NCBI GenBank assembly: GCA_964394585.1
Contig: CAYMYI010000024.1
Coordinates: 1-44,360, forward strand
Direction of reading: 5' to 3'
Source: CAYUJH01 sp964394585
GTDB taxonomy: Bacteria > Bacteroidota > Bacteroidia > Cytophagales > Flammeovirgaceae
Length of the DNA: 44,360 nt
Both the position numbers and the translations under genes were made by a program. Numbering within the stretch: the first letter of the stretch is position 1; each line of letters starts with the position of its first letter. Under the pieces are notes generated by a model. The model saw only the letters and a list, made by a program, of their open reading frames with translations. It made no database searches and was not told the DNA's origin. Positions 17,709 through 27,824 of the stretch are shown here, piece by piece.

Positions 17709-18836
17709 ATGAAAAGAACTTTCTTATTTCTTCTAGCCTTTGCATGGGCTTGGCAGGTTTCTGCACAAAAATATGTAAATGAGTTTTTAGCCATTGGAGT
17801 AGGGGGGCGCGCTTTAGGAATGAGCAACTCGCAAACAGCGATTTCGGGCGATGCCAACAGCATGTATTGGAACCCCGCAGGGTTGTTACAGCTTTCCGAT
17901 CAATATGCGGGTTCGCTAATGCATGCCGCTTATTTTAACGGAACTGCCAATTTTGACTATGCCGGATTTGCCACTCGGCTCGATTCTGCCAGCGCTTTTG
18001 GTGTGGGGCTTATTCGTTTCGGCATAGACGACATCCCCGATACACGCTTTCTGTTCGATGCCGACGGCACAATCAACTACCAAAACGTGCGATCTTTCTC
18101 AGCGGCAGATTATGCCCTGTTAGTTTCCTATGCACGCAAATTGCCTTTTTGGGAAAATGTGCGGGTGGGCGGAACTGCCAAAATTGTACATCGGAGCGTA
18201 GGTGAGTTTGCCAATGCTTGGGGGGTAGGCATCGATTTGGGAATGCAATCTAAATTTGGCAATTGGCTGTTTGGGGCAACTTTTCGCGACGTAACCGGTA
18301 CCTACACTGCTTGGAACTTCAATCAAGAAACCTTTGCCGATGTTTTTTTGCAAACCGGAAACACCATTCCGGAAAGCCGTATCGAAACGGCAGCGCCGCG
18401 TATCCTGACCGATGTGGCACGTCGGTTTCCACTTATAAAACGATTAAAACGCCAAGACGAAAGCGAAGTAGTAGCAGGCTTGCTCATTTCGGCAGGTGCC
18501 GAAATAACCTTTGATGGGGAACGGAACACCTTGTTGCGCACCGAAGTGGCTTCGCTCGACCCACGCATTGGCATCGAAGGCGATTACATGCAATTGGTTT
18601 TCCTACGGTTAGGCGCCGGTAATGTGCAGCGCATCAAAGATTTTGACGGCAGTTTTTCTACAACGTTTCGTCCTTCGTTTGGTATTGGATTTCGTTTAAA
18701 AAATTGGGTGATTGATTACGCCCTAACCGATATTGGTAATGTAGACCAGATTGAATCGAACTATTCTCACGTATTTTCATTGAAATTCTCTTTAAACAGC
18801 AAACGCTATAAAACACCACGCCATGAAGCTATGTAA
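17709..18836 (+). CDS. PorV/PorQ-family outer-membrane beta-barrel protein
   Basis: A 375-residue protein with a signal peptide (cleavage probably after VSAQ, residue 20) and the PorV/PorQ (UPF0164-like) N-terminal pattern GVGGRALGMSNSQTAISGDA followed by MYWNPAGL. The rest has alternating strands typical of an outer-membrane barrel. In type IX secretion, PorV shuttles cargo from the translocon to the PorU sortase complex and PorQ works with PorZ. The TTG five codons upstream is possible but the ATG at 17709 fits the signal peptide better. It overlaps the PorU2-like gene by 14 bases, so the two are translationally coupled. Whether it is PorV, PorQ or a paralogue cannot be settled here. Confidence 0.85.
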   Translation: MKRTFLFLLAFAWAWQVSAQKYVNEFLAIGVGGRALGMSNSQTAISGDANSMYWNPAGLLQLSDQYAGSLMHAAYFNGTANFDYAGFATRLDSASAFGVGLIRFGIDDIPDTRFLFDADGTINYQNVRSFSAADYALLVSYARKLPFWENVRVGGTAKIVHRSVGEFANAWGVGIDLGMQSKFGNWLFGATFRDVTGTYTAWNFNQETFADVFLQTGNTIPESRIETAAPRILTDVARRFPLIKRLKRQDESEVVAGLLISAGAEITFDGERNTLLRTEVASLDPRIGIEGDYMQLVFLRLGAGNVQRIKDFDGSFSTTFRPSFGIGFRLKNWVIDYALTDIGNVDQIESNYSHVFSLKFSLNSKRYKTPRHEAM

Positions 18837-21800
18837 TTTACGATTGCACCTTTTACTTTACGTTTCGCTAGGGTTCTCGCTTTCCGCCGCTTTAGGGCAA
18901 GAGTTTGGGAATGAGTGGGTGCGGTATGGGCAGCCGTATTATCGAGTAGCCGTAAACCAAATCGGTATCTATCGGCTTACATTTGAACAACTCAGTGCTG
19001 CGGGGTTTCCTTCAGGTGTTAACCACCGCCAAATCCAAGTCTTTTTTAGAGGGAAAGAAGTCGCTGTACGCATTGGAGGGGGTAACGATGCTACCTTTGG
19101 CAGTGGCGATTACATTGAGTTTTATGGCAAACGGAACGATGGGACGCTCGACGCTCTTATGTACTTAGATCCTTCGTTCCAAACGCATGGGTACCGGAAC
19201 TTGTACAGCGATTTTACCTACTTCTTTGTAACTGTAGGCAACGCAGGTACGAGCGGAAAACGAATGCAAAATGCGACTGCTTCCGGTGGTGCATTGGCGC
19301 AGTATCACCAAGCAGAAACGATACTTGCCTTCACCAATGAACTCTCGAAAGGGCAGATGTACCCTGAAAACGATACACGCTTAAATACTGGGGGTTTTAA
19401 TTCTGATTGGATCAATGGGAAAGGATATACCGGCCCTATTCGGTTTGGAAATACAAAACAAGATTATGCGGTTAATGTGCCGAATATCTATACGAATACG
19501 ATGGTTGCCTCGGTAGAAGTAACCATGACGGGGTGGTCTAACACTCCACACAATGTTGATATTTTGGCAGGACCTACCCCTGAAAATCAGCGCATATTAC
19601 GGAACCTTTCGTTTCGCAACTTCGATAATAGCCGGATGACGGCAACTCTCCGAAATACCGACTTCGATTTGGAAAATCAGCGCGTGTATATCAGTTATCG
19701 CATAAACCCAGTAAATGGGAACGGAAACAACGAACGCGTAGCGGTTTCTCTCATTAAAGTGAATTACCTACAAAATTNNNNNNNNNNATGCAGGCGCTGC
19801 CCCTACTAAGCAGTTTCGCTTTAATGGAGGGGGTTCTAATGTGTTACGTTTACAAATAGAGCGCACTCCTACCAATGCCTCCCTTTTCGACGTAACTGAT
19901 GAAACCAGCGTTCGCTACGTAGATGTATCAATTTCTGCCGATAGTGTATTAACTACAGGCGTTTCAGGGACGGCACAACCCAAAACTTTATGGTTAGATA
20001 CGAGCCAACGTACGCCTGCTTCTGTACAACAGGTTATTATGACGCCGCCAAACGTGGAAAGCAACTACCTGATTGTAACGAGTAATCAGTTAACGCAACC
20101 AGCTCTTACTTACGATAACGTAGCCCAAGCGTATGCCGACTACCGCAGCTCTATGGAAGGTGGTGGCTTTACCGTAGACTTGCAAACATTCGAAAATTTG
20201 CGGAATGTATTTTCCTACGGAGAGTACACCCCTTTAGCAATTCGTCGGTATGCTGCCTACATGTTGCAAAATGGCAATCCCGAATTTCTACTATTGGCAG
20301 GGAAATCGATGGATTTGCTCGATCAATATGAGCGCCGCAAAGGGTCAGTGAGTTTCAAGTTTCCCGAGTCGTTCCCATGCTGGGGGTATCCTTGTTCCGA
20401 TAACCTCTATACCGCTGGGCTTCGTGGAGCAGCGTTTAGCAACGAACCGGCACTAGCAACCGGGAGAATCTCAACAGAAAATCCGCAATGGCTAGCTTGG
20501 TATTTCGAAAAAGTGAAAGAACACGAACAATTGCCGACCCCCCAAGAGTGGCAAAAGCAAATGTTGCATTTGAGTGGTGGAAAAACGAACAATGAACTGA
20601 CCGCCTTTCGCAGTTTTGTCGATTCTTACCAACGCATTGTCGAAGGAGAATTTTTAGGTGCAAGCGTTTCCACGGCATCCAAGCGAACTACCAGCGAGTT
20701 AGAATTTATTGATATTGTCGATCAAGTGAATGAAGGAGTAAGCCTTGTTACATTTTTTGGGCATTCGGGCATTACCACTACCGACATCACCATTGGGAAA
20801 ACCAGCAACCCTACTTTGAATTACAACAACCGAGGCAAATACCCCATGTTGCTCATTAACGGATGTTTGACTGGAAATGTGTACGACGATGTGGTGTTCA
20901 CCATCGGCGAAGATTGGATTACTTCGCCCAATAAAGGTGCGATTGCCTACCTTGCCCACAGCGATTTAGGCTATTCGCTCGACCAGCACGATTTTACCAC
21001 CAAGTTCTACCGTACCCATTTTCAAGATTCGGCGTACCTGAATCAACCGATTGGGAAAGTAGTCAAAGAGGTGATCCGCCGTAGCTTAGCCGATGATCCC
21101 AACAACAAACAAACGTGGTCGCACATGCAGCAATATGTGTTACAAGGCGACCCTGCTGTACGCTTATTTTCCTTCAATTTACCCGATTATGCCATCACCG
21201 ATGCCTCCATTTCTGCACAGACTTTCTTTGGAGAAGAGCTTTCGGTATTAGCCGATTCGTTTCGTTTGGCGATTGATATTCGCAACTTAGGCATTGTAGA
21301 TTCGCGCGATTTTGACATTGCCGTAGTGCGCACCTTCGCCGATGGCACTACCAAGCGGTATTCGGGGCGTTTTTATCGCCCCATCAACAATCGAGAAGTG
21401 GTGTATTTCACCATACGCAATAGCGTACAAGATCAATTATTGTCGCCTGGTATTAATCGGTTCGAAGTATTCATCGATTCCAATAACACAATCGAAGAAG
21501 CTAAAGAAGATAATAATTATGGCAGTATCGAAATACTGTTTCCGCGCGGTGGAATGGAAATTATCACTCCAAGGGAGTTTAGTATTCTTAATCAACAACC
21601 CATTAATATTATCGCTCAGAACAAAAACTTACTAGATGAGCCACGCTCATACATCTTTCAGCTCGATACTACCGATTTGTTCAATAGTTCTGTAAGAAAA
21701 GATACTACTATTTTCAGTGGACTGACCCCTTCGTGGAGCACCTCGTTGCTTACCGATAACAATACGGATAGCCTTGTGTACTACATCAGAACTCGCTATG

Positions 21801-23923
21801 CAGAAATAGGGGCAGAAGAAGACACTACTTGGGCAACAACCTCATTTTTGTACATAAAAGATGGGCCGGAAGGATGGTCGCAAAGTCATTTCCCTCAGTA
21901 TAAGAAAAACCGACTTTCAAAAATTGAGCGAGATGATGCGCGGCGGCAGTTCGATTTCATTCAAGAACAAGCTAAACTCGAAGTGGTAAGCGTAGGAAGC
22001 GGTGCACCCGATCGAAGGGCATACAGTGTGCGGTATGACGGCGTTAATTTGGTGGAAAATGGTGTATGTGGGCAAGATCGAATGATGCTGATGAAGTTTA
22101 ATGCCGATACGGGAGTGCCCTACATTTCGGATTATTATGTATTTGCTACGTCGATTTCGTGTGGAAGAGGTACGCCCGGCTCGGCAACTTGGCTCGACGC
22201 GGCTATCATCACGCGCTTCAATGCGTTTGGGCAATATTTTAATGATACAAGCCCCGGCGACTTTGTGCTGATATGGGTATCAGGCAGTTTCGATTATGCC
22301 CGGCTGGGCGATCGCGATTGGAACCAGCTTGCCCGTATAGGCGCCGATGTGGAAGCCCTCAAAGCGACCCTTCGCAACGGAGATCCGTTCATTATGTTTG
22401 GTCGCAATGGGGCTGCCCCGGGGACAGCCATCACTGTATTCCCCGATTTATCAGAAGGTGCTCCTCCTCGGTCTTCGCAACAACTTACTGCTGAATTTGG
22501 AATCGATATCGACAATACACTTGGCACCATGACCTCCACGGTAATCGGGCCTGCTACGGCATGGGGGAATATTCATTTTAATTTTGCACCAACCGATAAC
22601 CCCAATGAAACCAAAGACATTCAAGTTTCGGTGGTCGATTTTCAAGGAAACGAAGGGATAATTTTAGAAAAACTGCCTAATTCAGGCTACGACGTAAGTT
22701 GGATTAATCCGCAACTGTATCCCTATCTGAAACTGACAGCTAACTTGAGCGATCCTATACAGCAAACACCTGCGCAATTGCGCAAGTGGCAGGTATACTA
22801 CAAAGAAGCACCAGAAGGTATTTTATTTTTCCAGGCAAACGCTCAAGATGACCGCTTTGGCAATGCCGATTCGCTCACGTTGAGCTTGGGAGCTCGCACT
22901 CAGTTTCCGTTTAAATTTCAAAACGTATCGACGAGTTCCTTTGAACAACCAATTATTGTGGAGTATCAGCTCAGAAACCTAGAAACTAACCTTACCAAGG
23001 TGTTTTACGATACGCTAACCACCCTTGCCATAGGCGATTCGCTTCTGTTCGACGCCGCAGTGCCTACCGAGGGAATGGAAGGGGAAAACCGGTTGCGTAT
23101 TTTTGTGAATCCACGTTTGCAAGCTGAGCAAGTGTACGATAACAACATTGTAGAACTCGATTTTACCGTAGTACCTGACCTTGCCAACCCCGTTCTCGAT
23201 GTGGTGTTCGACGGCGTTCATATTATGGATGGCGAAATTGTATCGCCTACTCCTATGATTACCGTAAGCCTGAAAGATGAAAATAAATTTCTGATTCGGA
23301 ACGATACCACAGGAATTGACCTGTTTTTGGCGAAATGCGACGACTGCTCGATTGACGACATCCCCATTGGAGAAGCCGAAAATCAGTTTGAGCGCATCCA
23401 CTTTAGCGATGCGCGCGTAACTTGGACTAGCGCTGAAAACAACGATTTTCAAATCTTTTTCCAGCCAGAACTCGAAGATGGTAACTATGTGTTTGTAGCC
23501 CAAGGAGAAGACCTTTCGGGGAACCGCTCGGGAGTGAAGCCTTACCGAGTGCGTTTTGAGGTAATCAACGAATCGACCATCTCCAACTTCTATCCATACC
23601 CCAATCCGTTCTCCGATAATGTACGCTTTGTATTTACACTTACCGGCAGCGAAATCCCCCAAGAAATGAAAATTCAAATCATGACGGTTTCCGGCAGGGT
23701 AGTGCGCGAAATTACCCAAGATGAAATTGGCCCCATCCGCGCAGGGCACAACATGACCGAATATGCTTGGGACGGGAAAGATGAGTTTGGAGGGCAATTG
23801 GCAAACGGTGTGTATTTGTATCGTGTAATTATTCCTAAAGAAGGCGATACTTTCCAACACCGTGAAACCCAAGGCGATAACCTATTTAAAAACGGTTTCG
23901 GGAAAATGTATTTACTGCGCTAA
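18823..23923 (+). CDS. C25-family cysteine peptidase, PorU2-like putative T9SS sortase
   Basis: About 1700 residues, crossed by a ten-N gap at 19778-19787. Order: signal peptide (ending near LGQ), an N-terminal PorU-like beta domain (EWVRYGQPYYRVAVNQIGIY), the C25 gingipain-type caspase-fold domain, two CARDB-like beta domains, and a C-terminal type IX sorting domain (YPNPFSDNVRF to the end). The catalytic His is in TFFGHSGITTT (codon at 20762) and the Cys in LLINGCLTGN (codon at 20864), 34 residues apart, close to gingipain spacing. PorU cleaves sorting domains and attaches cargo to the cell surface. The large form with its own sorting domain is called PorU2 in current annotation; its sortase activity is presumed. 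The gene is intact apart from the gap. Confidence 0.86.
19778..19787. other. Assembly gap (ten N) inside the PorU2-like gene
   Basis: Exactly ten N, a common placeholder for a gap of unknown size. The reading frame before it (from 18823) and after it (joined to 19841 onward) differ by one. The true insert must be a multiple of three for the gene to be intact. Coding sense resumes directly after the Ns (GAAPTKQFRFNGGG), so little is probably missing. Confidence 0.95.
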
Positions 23924-23945
23924 AAAACATAACACGTATTTTCAG

Positions 23946-23980
23946 TGCCTGCCTACTTAAAACTAGGCGGGCATTTTTAT
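23946..23980 (+). terminator. Intrinsic terminator after the PorU2-like gene
   Basis: TGCCTGCCTA and TAGGCGGGCA form a 10-base stem with one G-T pair and an 8-base loop, followed by TTTTTATTTTT. It ends only about 10 bases before the mutS2 start codon. Confidence 0.87.
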
Positions 23981-23985
23981 TTTTG
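23978..23985 (+). promoter_or_regulatory. Putative -7 element for mutS2, overlapping the terminator tail
   Basis: TATTTTTG matches TAnnTTTG exactly and ends 4 bases before the mutS2 ATG. If used, transcription would begin at or within a few bases of the start codon. There is no obvious -33 TTTG, because that region is the terminator stem. Confidence 0.3.
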
Positions 23986-23989
23986 CGAA

Positions 23990-26422
23990 ATGCTATATCC
24001 AAAAAATATTGAAGAAAAACTCGGTTTTGACCGAATCCGCTCTATACTCAAAGAATACTGCGAAGGCACGCTTGGGGAGGAGTACGTCGAAAAAATTCGG
24101 TTTACCTCCAAGCCCGATGTAATTGATAAGCTCATTACGCAGACCGAAGAGTTTCTCGAAATACTTGTACAAGGGGGCGAGTTCCCGCACAATAACTTTG
24201 TGGATATTTCTGAAAGTTTGAAAAAAGCCGAAATTGAAGGCACGTGGCTATCTGAAGAAGAGTGCTACCAACTCAAAAAAACATTTACCACATTGCACGA
24301 GTGTCTTCGGTTTTTCGAGAAAGCAGAGCCAGAAGAGTTTCCACAACTTCGGGCACTTGCCGAGCAAGTTACGTTCGATGGGCACGTGCTCAAAATGCTC
24401 GAAAGCATCTTAGATGAAAAAGGGAAAATACGCGATAATGCCTCCAAAGCCCTTCTGTCCATCCGGCAGCAGATACAACGCGAACAACAGGCAATGCAGC
24501 GCAGGCTAGAGCGGGTGTTTCAATCGTACAAAAAGCAAGGATTTATTAAAGATGATTTAGGCCCGACCCTGCGCGACGGGCGACTGGTTCTGCCGGTTCC
24601 TGCCGAACATAAAAGGCACGTTAAGGGGTTTATTCATGATGCTTCGGCATCGGGGCAAACGCTTTTTATCGAACCTGAAGAGTTGCTTAATTCTAATAAC
24701 GAATTAAAAGACCTTCATTTAAAAGAGAGACAAGAAATTATTCGCATTTTAACAGAGGTAACCAATAAGATTCGCCCCGAAACCCCCAGCTTACATAATG
24801 CAAATCGGTACTTGGGCATGATGGACTTCATAAGAGCGAAAGCCCGATTGGCGCAAGAGCTCGAGGCGATCAGTCCTCCGTTTGTGCGTGAGCCCTATGT
24901 GGAGTGGTACCATGCAGCACATCCGCTGCTCGCATTGCAATACCGGAACACAGAAAAAAATGTGGTACGCCAGCATATTACACTCAGTGCCCAGCAGCGC
25001 GTGCTGGTAATTTCAGGACCAAACGCTGGTGGAAAATCGGTAGCGCTAAAAACGGTCGGACTTGTGCAATATATGTTCCAAAGCGGACTGATGGTGCCAG
25101 TAGCCGAAGGCTCACGCATGGGTATTTTTGAAAGTATCTTTATTGACATGGGCGATGAGCAATCGTTAGAAAACGATTTAAGTACCTACAGTTCGCACCT
25201 TACCAACATGCGGCAGTTTACTCAGAAAGCAACTGAGGCTTCGCTGTGCCTGATCGACGAGTTTGGAGCAGGGACAGAACCAGAATTAGGCGCTGCAATT
25301 GCCGAAGCCATCCTCGAAACGCTGAATCAAAAAAGAGTGTTTGGGGTAATTACTACGCACTACGCCAATCTTAAATTTTTTGCCGACCGTACCGAAGGGC
25401 TTATCAACGGAGCCATGCGTTACGATGTAGATAATATCCGTCCGCTTTATAAACTTGAAATGGGAATGCCTGGCAGTTCGTTTGCCCTCGAAATTGCCAA
25501 AAGTATTGGGCTTTCTCCGGCTATTGTTGACCTAGCGCGGCAAAAGGCCGGTAGCGGAAAGGTGAATATTGAAAAGCTGTTAGTCGACCTAGAACGCGAA
25601 CGCAAAGAAGCTGAAATTCTACGGCAAGAAGCCGAACGAAAAGACCGCGAACTGAAAGTAACCTTAGCCCGCTACCAACAACTGAACGAAGAACTACAGC
25701 ACAACCGAAAAAAACTCATGAGCGAGGCAAAAGCCGAGGCCTCGCGTTTGCTGCAAGCTGCTAACCAAAAAATTGAGCAAACCATTCGCGATATCCGCGA
25801 AAACAAAGCTGAAAAAGAACTTACGAAGCAGTTGCGGAAAGATCTTGAAGCCTTTAAGACATCGGTAAAAGTAGAGCAAGAAGAAACTGCGAAAGAAGAA
25901 GTGGCACCCCTCCCCGAAGTGAAAATTTTGGGAGGTAGAGCCGAAGTAGGCGATTATGTTCAATTAATAGGACAAGAAACCGTAGGCGAAGTGTTGGAGG
26001 TAACTAAAAAAGATGCTACTGTGCGCGTTGGTGATTTAAAAACTAAAATTAAAATCAATAAACTCCTTCGCATTAGTAAACGAGAATACCTAAAAAGCAT
26101 CAAAGCCAAAGAAAAAGCCATGTTTAGCAAAGTGAGCTACACCGCCGATGCGGTTCGCAAAAATGAAGTAATAGAGGCGTTTTCCCCTAACCTAGATTTA
26201 CGAGGAAAGCGCGCTGAAGAACTGCTTCCTATTTTACAAGACTTTATCGATTCGGCACTTATGCTCGACCAAAAAAGCCTGCGCATCGTCCACGGTAAAG
26301 GCGATGGCGTACTGCGCCAAATCGTTCGCGATTATCTTCGCACTATCAAAGAGGCTGTAAAAGTTACCGATGAACACGCCGACCGAGGTGGAGCGGGCGT
26401 AACGCTAGTTTCTTTATCATAA
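23990..26422 (+). CDS. mutS2: Endonuclease MutS2
   Basis: An 810-residue MutS2, which suppresses homologous recombination or rescues collided ribosomes depending on the species. After the N-terminal lever region comes the ATPase domain with Walker A GPNAGGKS at 343-350, the DMGDEQSLENDLSTYSSH signature and LIDEFGAGTEPELGAAI. A charged coiled coil follows (about 510-620), then a KOW-like segment and a C-terminal Smr nuclease domain (about 734-810) with LDLRGKRAEE and HGKGDGVLR. The GTG at 23945 would place the start inside the upstream terminator; the ATG at 23990 gives the family N-terminus. The acidic-protein gene at 26453 follows by 30 bases. Confidence 0.95.
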   Translation: MLYPKNIEEKLGFDRIRSILKEYCEGTLGEEYVEKIRFTSKPDVIDKLITQTEEFLEILVQGGEFPHNNFVDISESLKKAEIEGTWLSEEECYQLKKTFTTLHECLRFFEKAEPEEFPQLRALAEQVTFDGHVLKMLESILDEKGKIRDNASKALLSIRQQIQREQQAMQRRLERVFQSYKKQGFIKDDLGPTLRDGRLVLPVPAEHKRHVKGFIHDASASGQTLFIEPEELLNSNNELKDLHLKERQEIIRILTEVTNKIRPETPSLHNANRYLGMMDFIRAKARLAQELEAISPPFVREPYVEWYHAAHPLLALQYRNTEKNVVRQHITLSAQQRVLVISGPNAGGKSVALKTVGLVQYMFQSGLMVPVAEGSRMGIFESIFIDMGDEQSLENDLSTYSSHLTNMRQFTQKATEASLCLIDEFGAGTEPELGAAIAEAILETLNQKRVFGVITTHYANLKFFADRTEGLINGAMRYDVDNIRPLYKLEMGMPGSSFALEIAKSIGLSPAIVDLARQKAGSGKVNIEKLLVDLERERKEAEILRQEAERKDRELKVTLARYQQLNEELQHNRKKLMSEAKAEASRLLQAANQKIEQTIRDIRENKAEKELTKQLRKDLEAFKTSVKVEQEETAKEEVAPLPEVKILGGRAEVGDYVQLIGQETVGEVLEVTKKDATVRVGDLKTKIKINKLLRISKREYLKSIKAKEKAMFSKVSYTADAVRKNEVIEAFSPNLDLRGKRAEELLPILQDFIDSALMLDQKSLRIVHGKGDGVLRQIVRDYLRTIKEAVKVTDEHADRGGAGVTLVSLS

Positions 26423-26452
26423 ATTTTTTTGTAGAAATTTCTTTTTTTCAAA

Positions 26453-26938
26453 ATGAACACCATTCCCAAAGAACATATTGATACCTATCTTGATGAACTG
26501 GCAGAGGCTACCGAGGCAGAATTTGAAACCTTCATGCAGCAGTTTACGCAACAACAGACCGAGCTGGTCCTCTATCTGATGATGATGATCGAAGACGGTT
26601 GCGATGAAGAAGAACAGGTGGAAATTTTACACACTGCCTTGCACATTTGGTACTGTTTCTGGAAAGAATACGGCGAAAACCTCCCGATAGTAACGCTCGA
26701 TACCATCGAGGAATCGCAGTTAAAGAACGAGCAAATGATGGAGTACCTCGAAGCTGAGATTGAAGAAGGTGATTTAGAGCAAAGTTTCTTGACCATCTTA
26801 GAAAGCTACCCTCAGAAGTACTTACTTGCCTATCTTTTACAAGAAGTTTTTTCAATGGATAGAGATTATAACTCCGATGCTTACCCCTCTATGTTGTTGC
26901 TTCTCAATAAAATAGTGATTGATTGCTTTGATCAATAG
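26453..26938 (+). CDS. Acidic protein of unknown function downstream of mutS2
   Basis: A 161-residue, strongly acidic, helix-rich cytoplasmic protein with no signal peptide or membrane segment. The hydrophobic run LVLYLMMMIED (about residues 38-48) and DEEEQVEILHTALHIWYCFW suggest an amphipathic helical bundle. I do not recognise a family. It starts 30 bases after mutS2 on the same strand with no terminator between, so co-transcription is likely. Confidence 0.72.
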   Translation: MNTIPKEHIDTYLDELAEATEAEFETFMQQFTQQQTELVLYLMMMIEDGCDEEEQVEILHTALHIWYCFWKEYGENLPIVTLDTIEESQLKNEQMMEYLEAEIEEGDLEQSFLTILESYPQKYLLAYLLQEVFSMDRDYNSDAYPSMLLLLNKIVIDCFDQ

Positions 26939-26948
26939 CGTAGTTAAC

Positions 26949-26994
26949 GTCCGTTTACGGTCAGTTTTGTTTATCATACCGGACATTTTTTTTT
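26949..26994 (+). terminator. Possible terminator after the mutS2 operon
   Basis: GTCCG and CGGAC form a short 5-base stem with a long loop (26 bases), followed by a 9-base T-run. The stem is weak; the T-run and position make termination plausible. A second small hairpin (ACCC/GGGT around 27032-27053) lies further on. Confidence 0.4.
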
Positions 26995-27106
26995 CAGCAC
27001 TACAGTGTAAAAGCTTGAATGTAAAAGTCTTACCCTAAAAAGGAGGGTCTTTTGCGAATAAATCATCGCAGACTTAATTGAAATTATTTACCTAAATGCT
27101 ACACTC

Positions 27107-27673
27107 ATGAAAAAACAAACCGTATTACTTCTGTTTTTATGCTTTACGATTTCGGCAACGGTTATTGCACAAGATAACCAAGCAGATAAGCGCTCGAAGA
27201 AAGACTCCCAAACAAAAATTACCATTACCACTGCCGATGGAAAAAAAGTGGATTTTGAAGAACACATGGAAAAACTAGGCGAGGATATTGGCTTTTCCAT
27301 TGAGCGCTTTTTTGAAAGCTTTGAAATGGATTGGGAAGGCAGCCGTTTGAACATTTCGTTTGAAGAAGATGAAAGTTGGGAGGACTTCGGCAAGCGGATT
27401 TCTGAATCGGTAAATGCAATGGTAAACCATATGGATATTGAAATGACCGACGTAGATCCCAAAGAATTTGAAGAGCAAAACTTTGAGTTTAATAATACGC
27501 GGGTTGATGGCAGTGATATTCTCGATGAAATTGAGGAAGAACATAATTCACCGGTAAAAAACATCGAAAAAATCGACATTAAACTGCGCGAAAAGGAAAT
27601 TCGTGTAAAACTGAGGGCGCTCCTCGAAAATGGGGAAACCGTTGAAAAATCATACCGCGAATTCAGAGATTAG
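27107..27673 (+). CDS. Secreted acidic protein of unknown function
   Basis: A 188-residue protein with a standard signal peptide (MKKQTVLLLFLCFTISATV, then IAQ as the probable cleavage site). The mature part is rich in Asp and Glu. It has a GKKVDFEEHMEKLGEDIGF segment, then FEESWEDFG-like helices and a lysine/arginine-richer C-terminus (KIDIKLREKEIRVKLR). No family recognised. It has its own terminator and a 168-base upstream region, so it is probably monocistronic. Expected in the periplasm. Confidence 0.7.
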   Translation: MKKQTVLLLFLCFTISATVIAQDNQADKRSKKDSQTKITITTADGKKVDFEEHMEKLGEDIGFSIERFFESFEMDWEGSRLNISFEEDESWEDFGKRISESVNAMVNHMDIEMTDVDPKEFEEQNFEFNNTRVDGSDILDEIEEEHNSPVKNIEKIDIKLREKEIRVKLRALLENGETVEKSYREFRD

Positions 27674-27695
27674 TCCATCATAAATTTCTGCTTTG

Positions 27696-27731
27696 AAAGC
27701 TCTCATGGGTCAGTGCATGAGAGCTTTTTTT
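27696..27731 (+). terminator. Intrinsic terminator
   Basis: AAAGCTCTCATG and CATGAGAGCTTT form a perfect 12-base stem with an 8-base loop, followed by a T-run. It ends the transcript of the secreted acidic protein. Confidence 0.93.
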
Positions 27732-27756
27732 ACATCCAATTTCTTAATGCAACAAG

Positions 27757-27788
27757 TTTGATAGAGTGCCCGAATGCTCGTAGCTTGT
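27757..27788 (+). promoter_or_regulatory. Possible promoter of the alcohol dehydrogenase gene
   Basis: TTTG at 27757-27760 is followed after 20 bases by TAGCTTGT at 27781-27788, an imperfect match to TAnnTTTG. The spacing suits a Bacteroidota -33/-7 pair and it lies 36 bases before the start codon. Confidence 0.3.
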
Positions 27789-27824
27789 AATCATCAATTT
27801 TTTAAATTTTAGAAGAGTGAAATT

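Noticed and set aside
18823..19809. PorU2 as a truncated pseudogene followed by a second gene
   Set aside because: The break coincides with ten N; protein similarity resumes right after it in the other frame, so it is an assembly effect.
23015..23872. Open reading frame of 285 codons on the minus strand inside the PorU2-like gene
   Set aside because: It is wholly antisense to a clear coding region, has no recognisable domain, and its composition is what the opposite strand of this gene would give.
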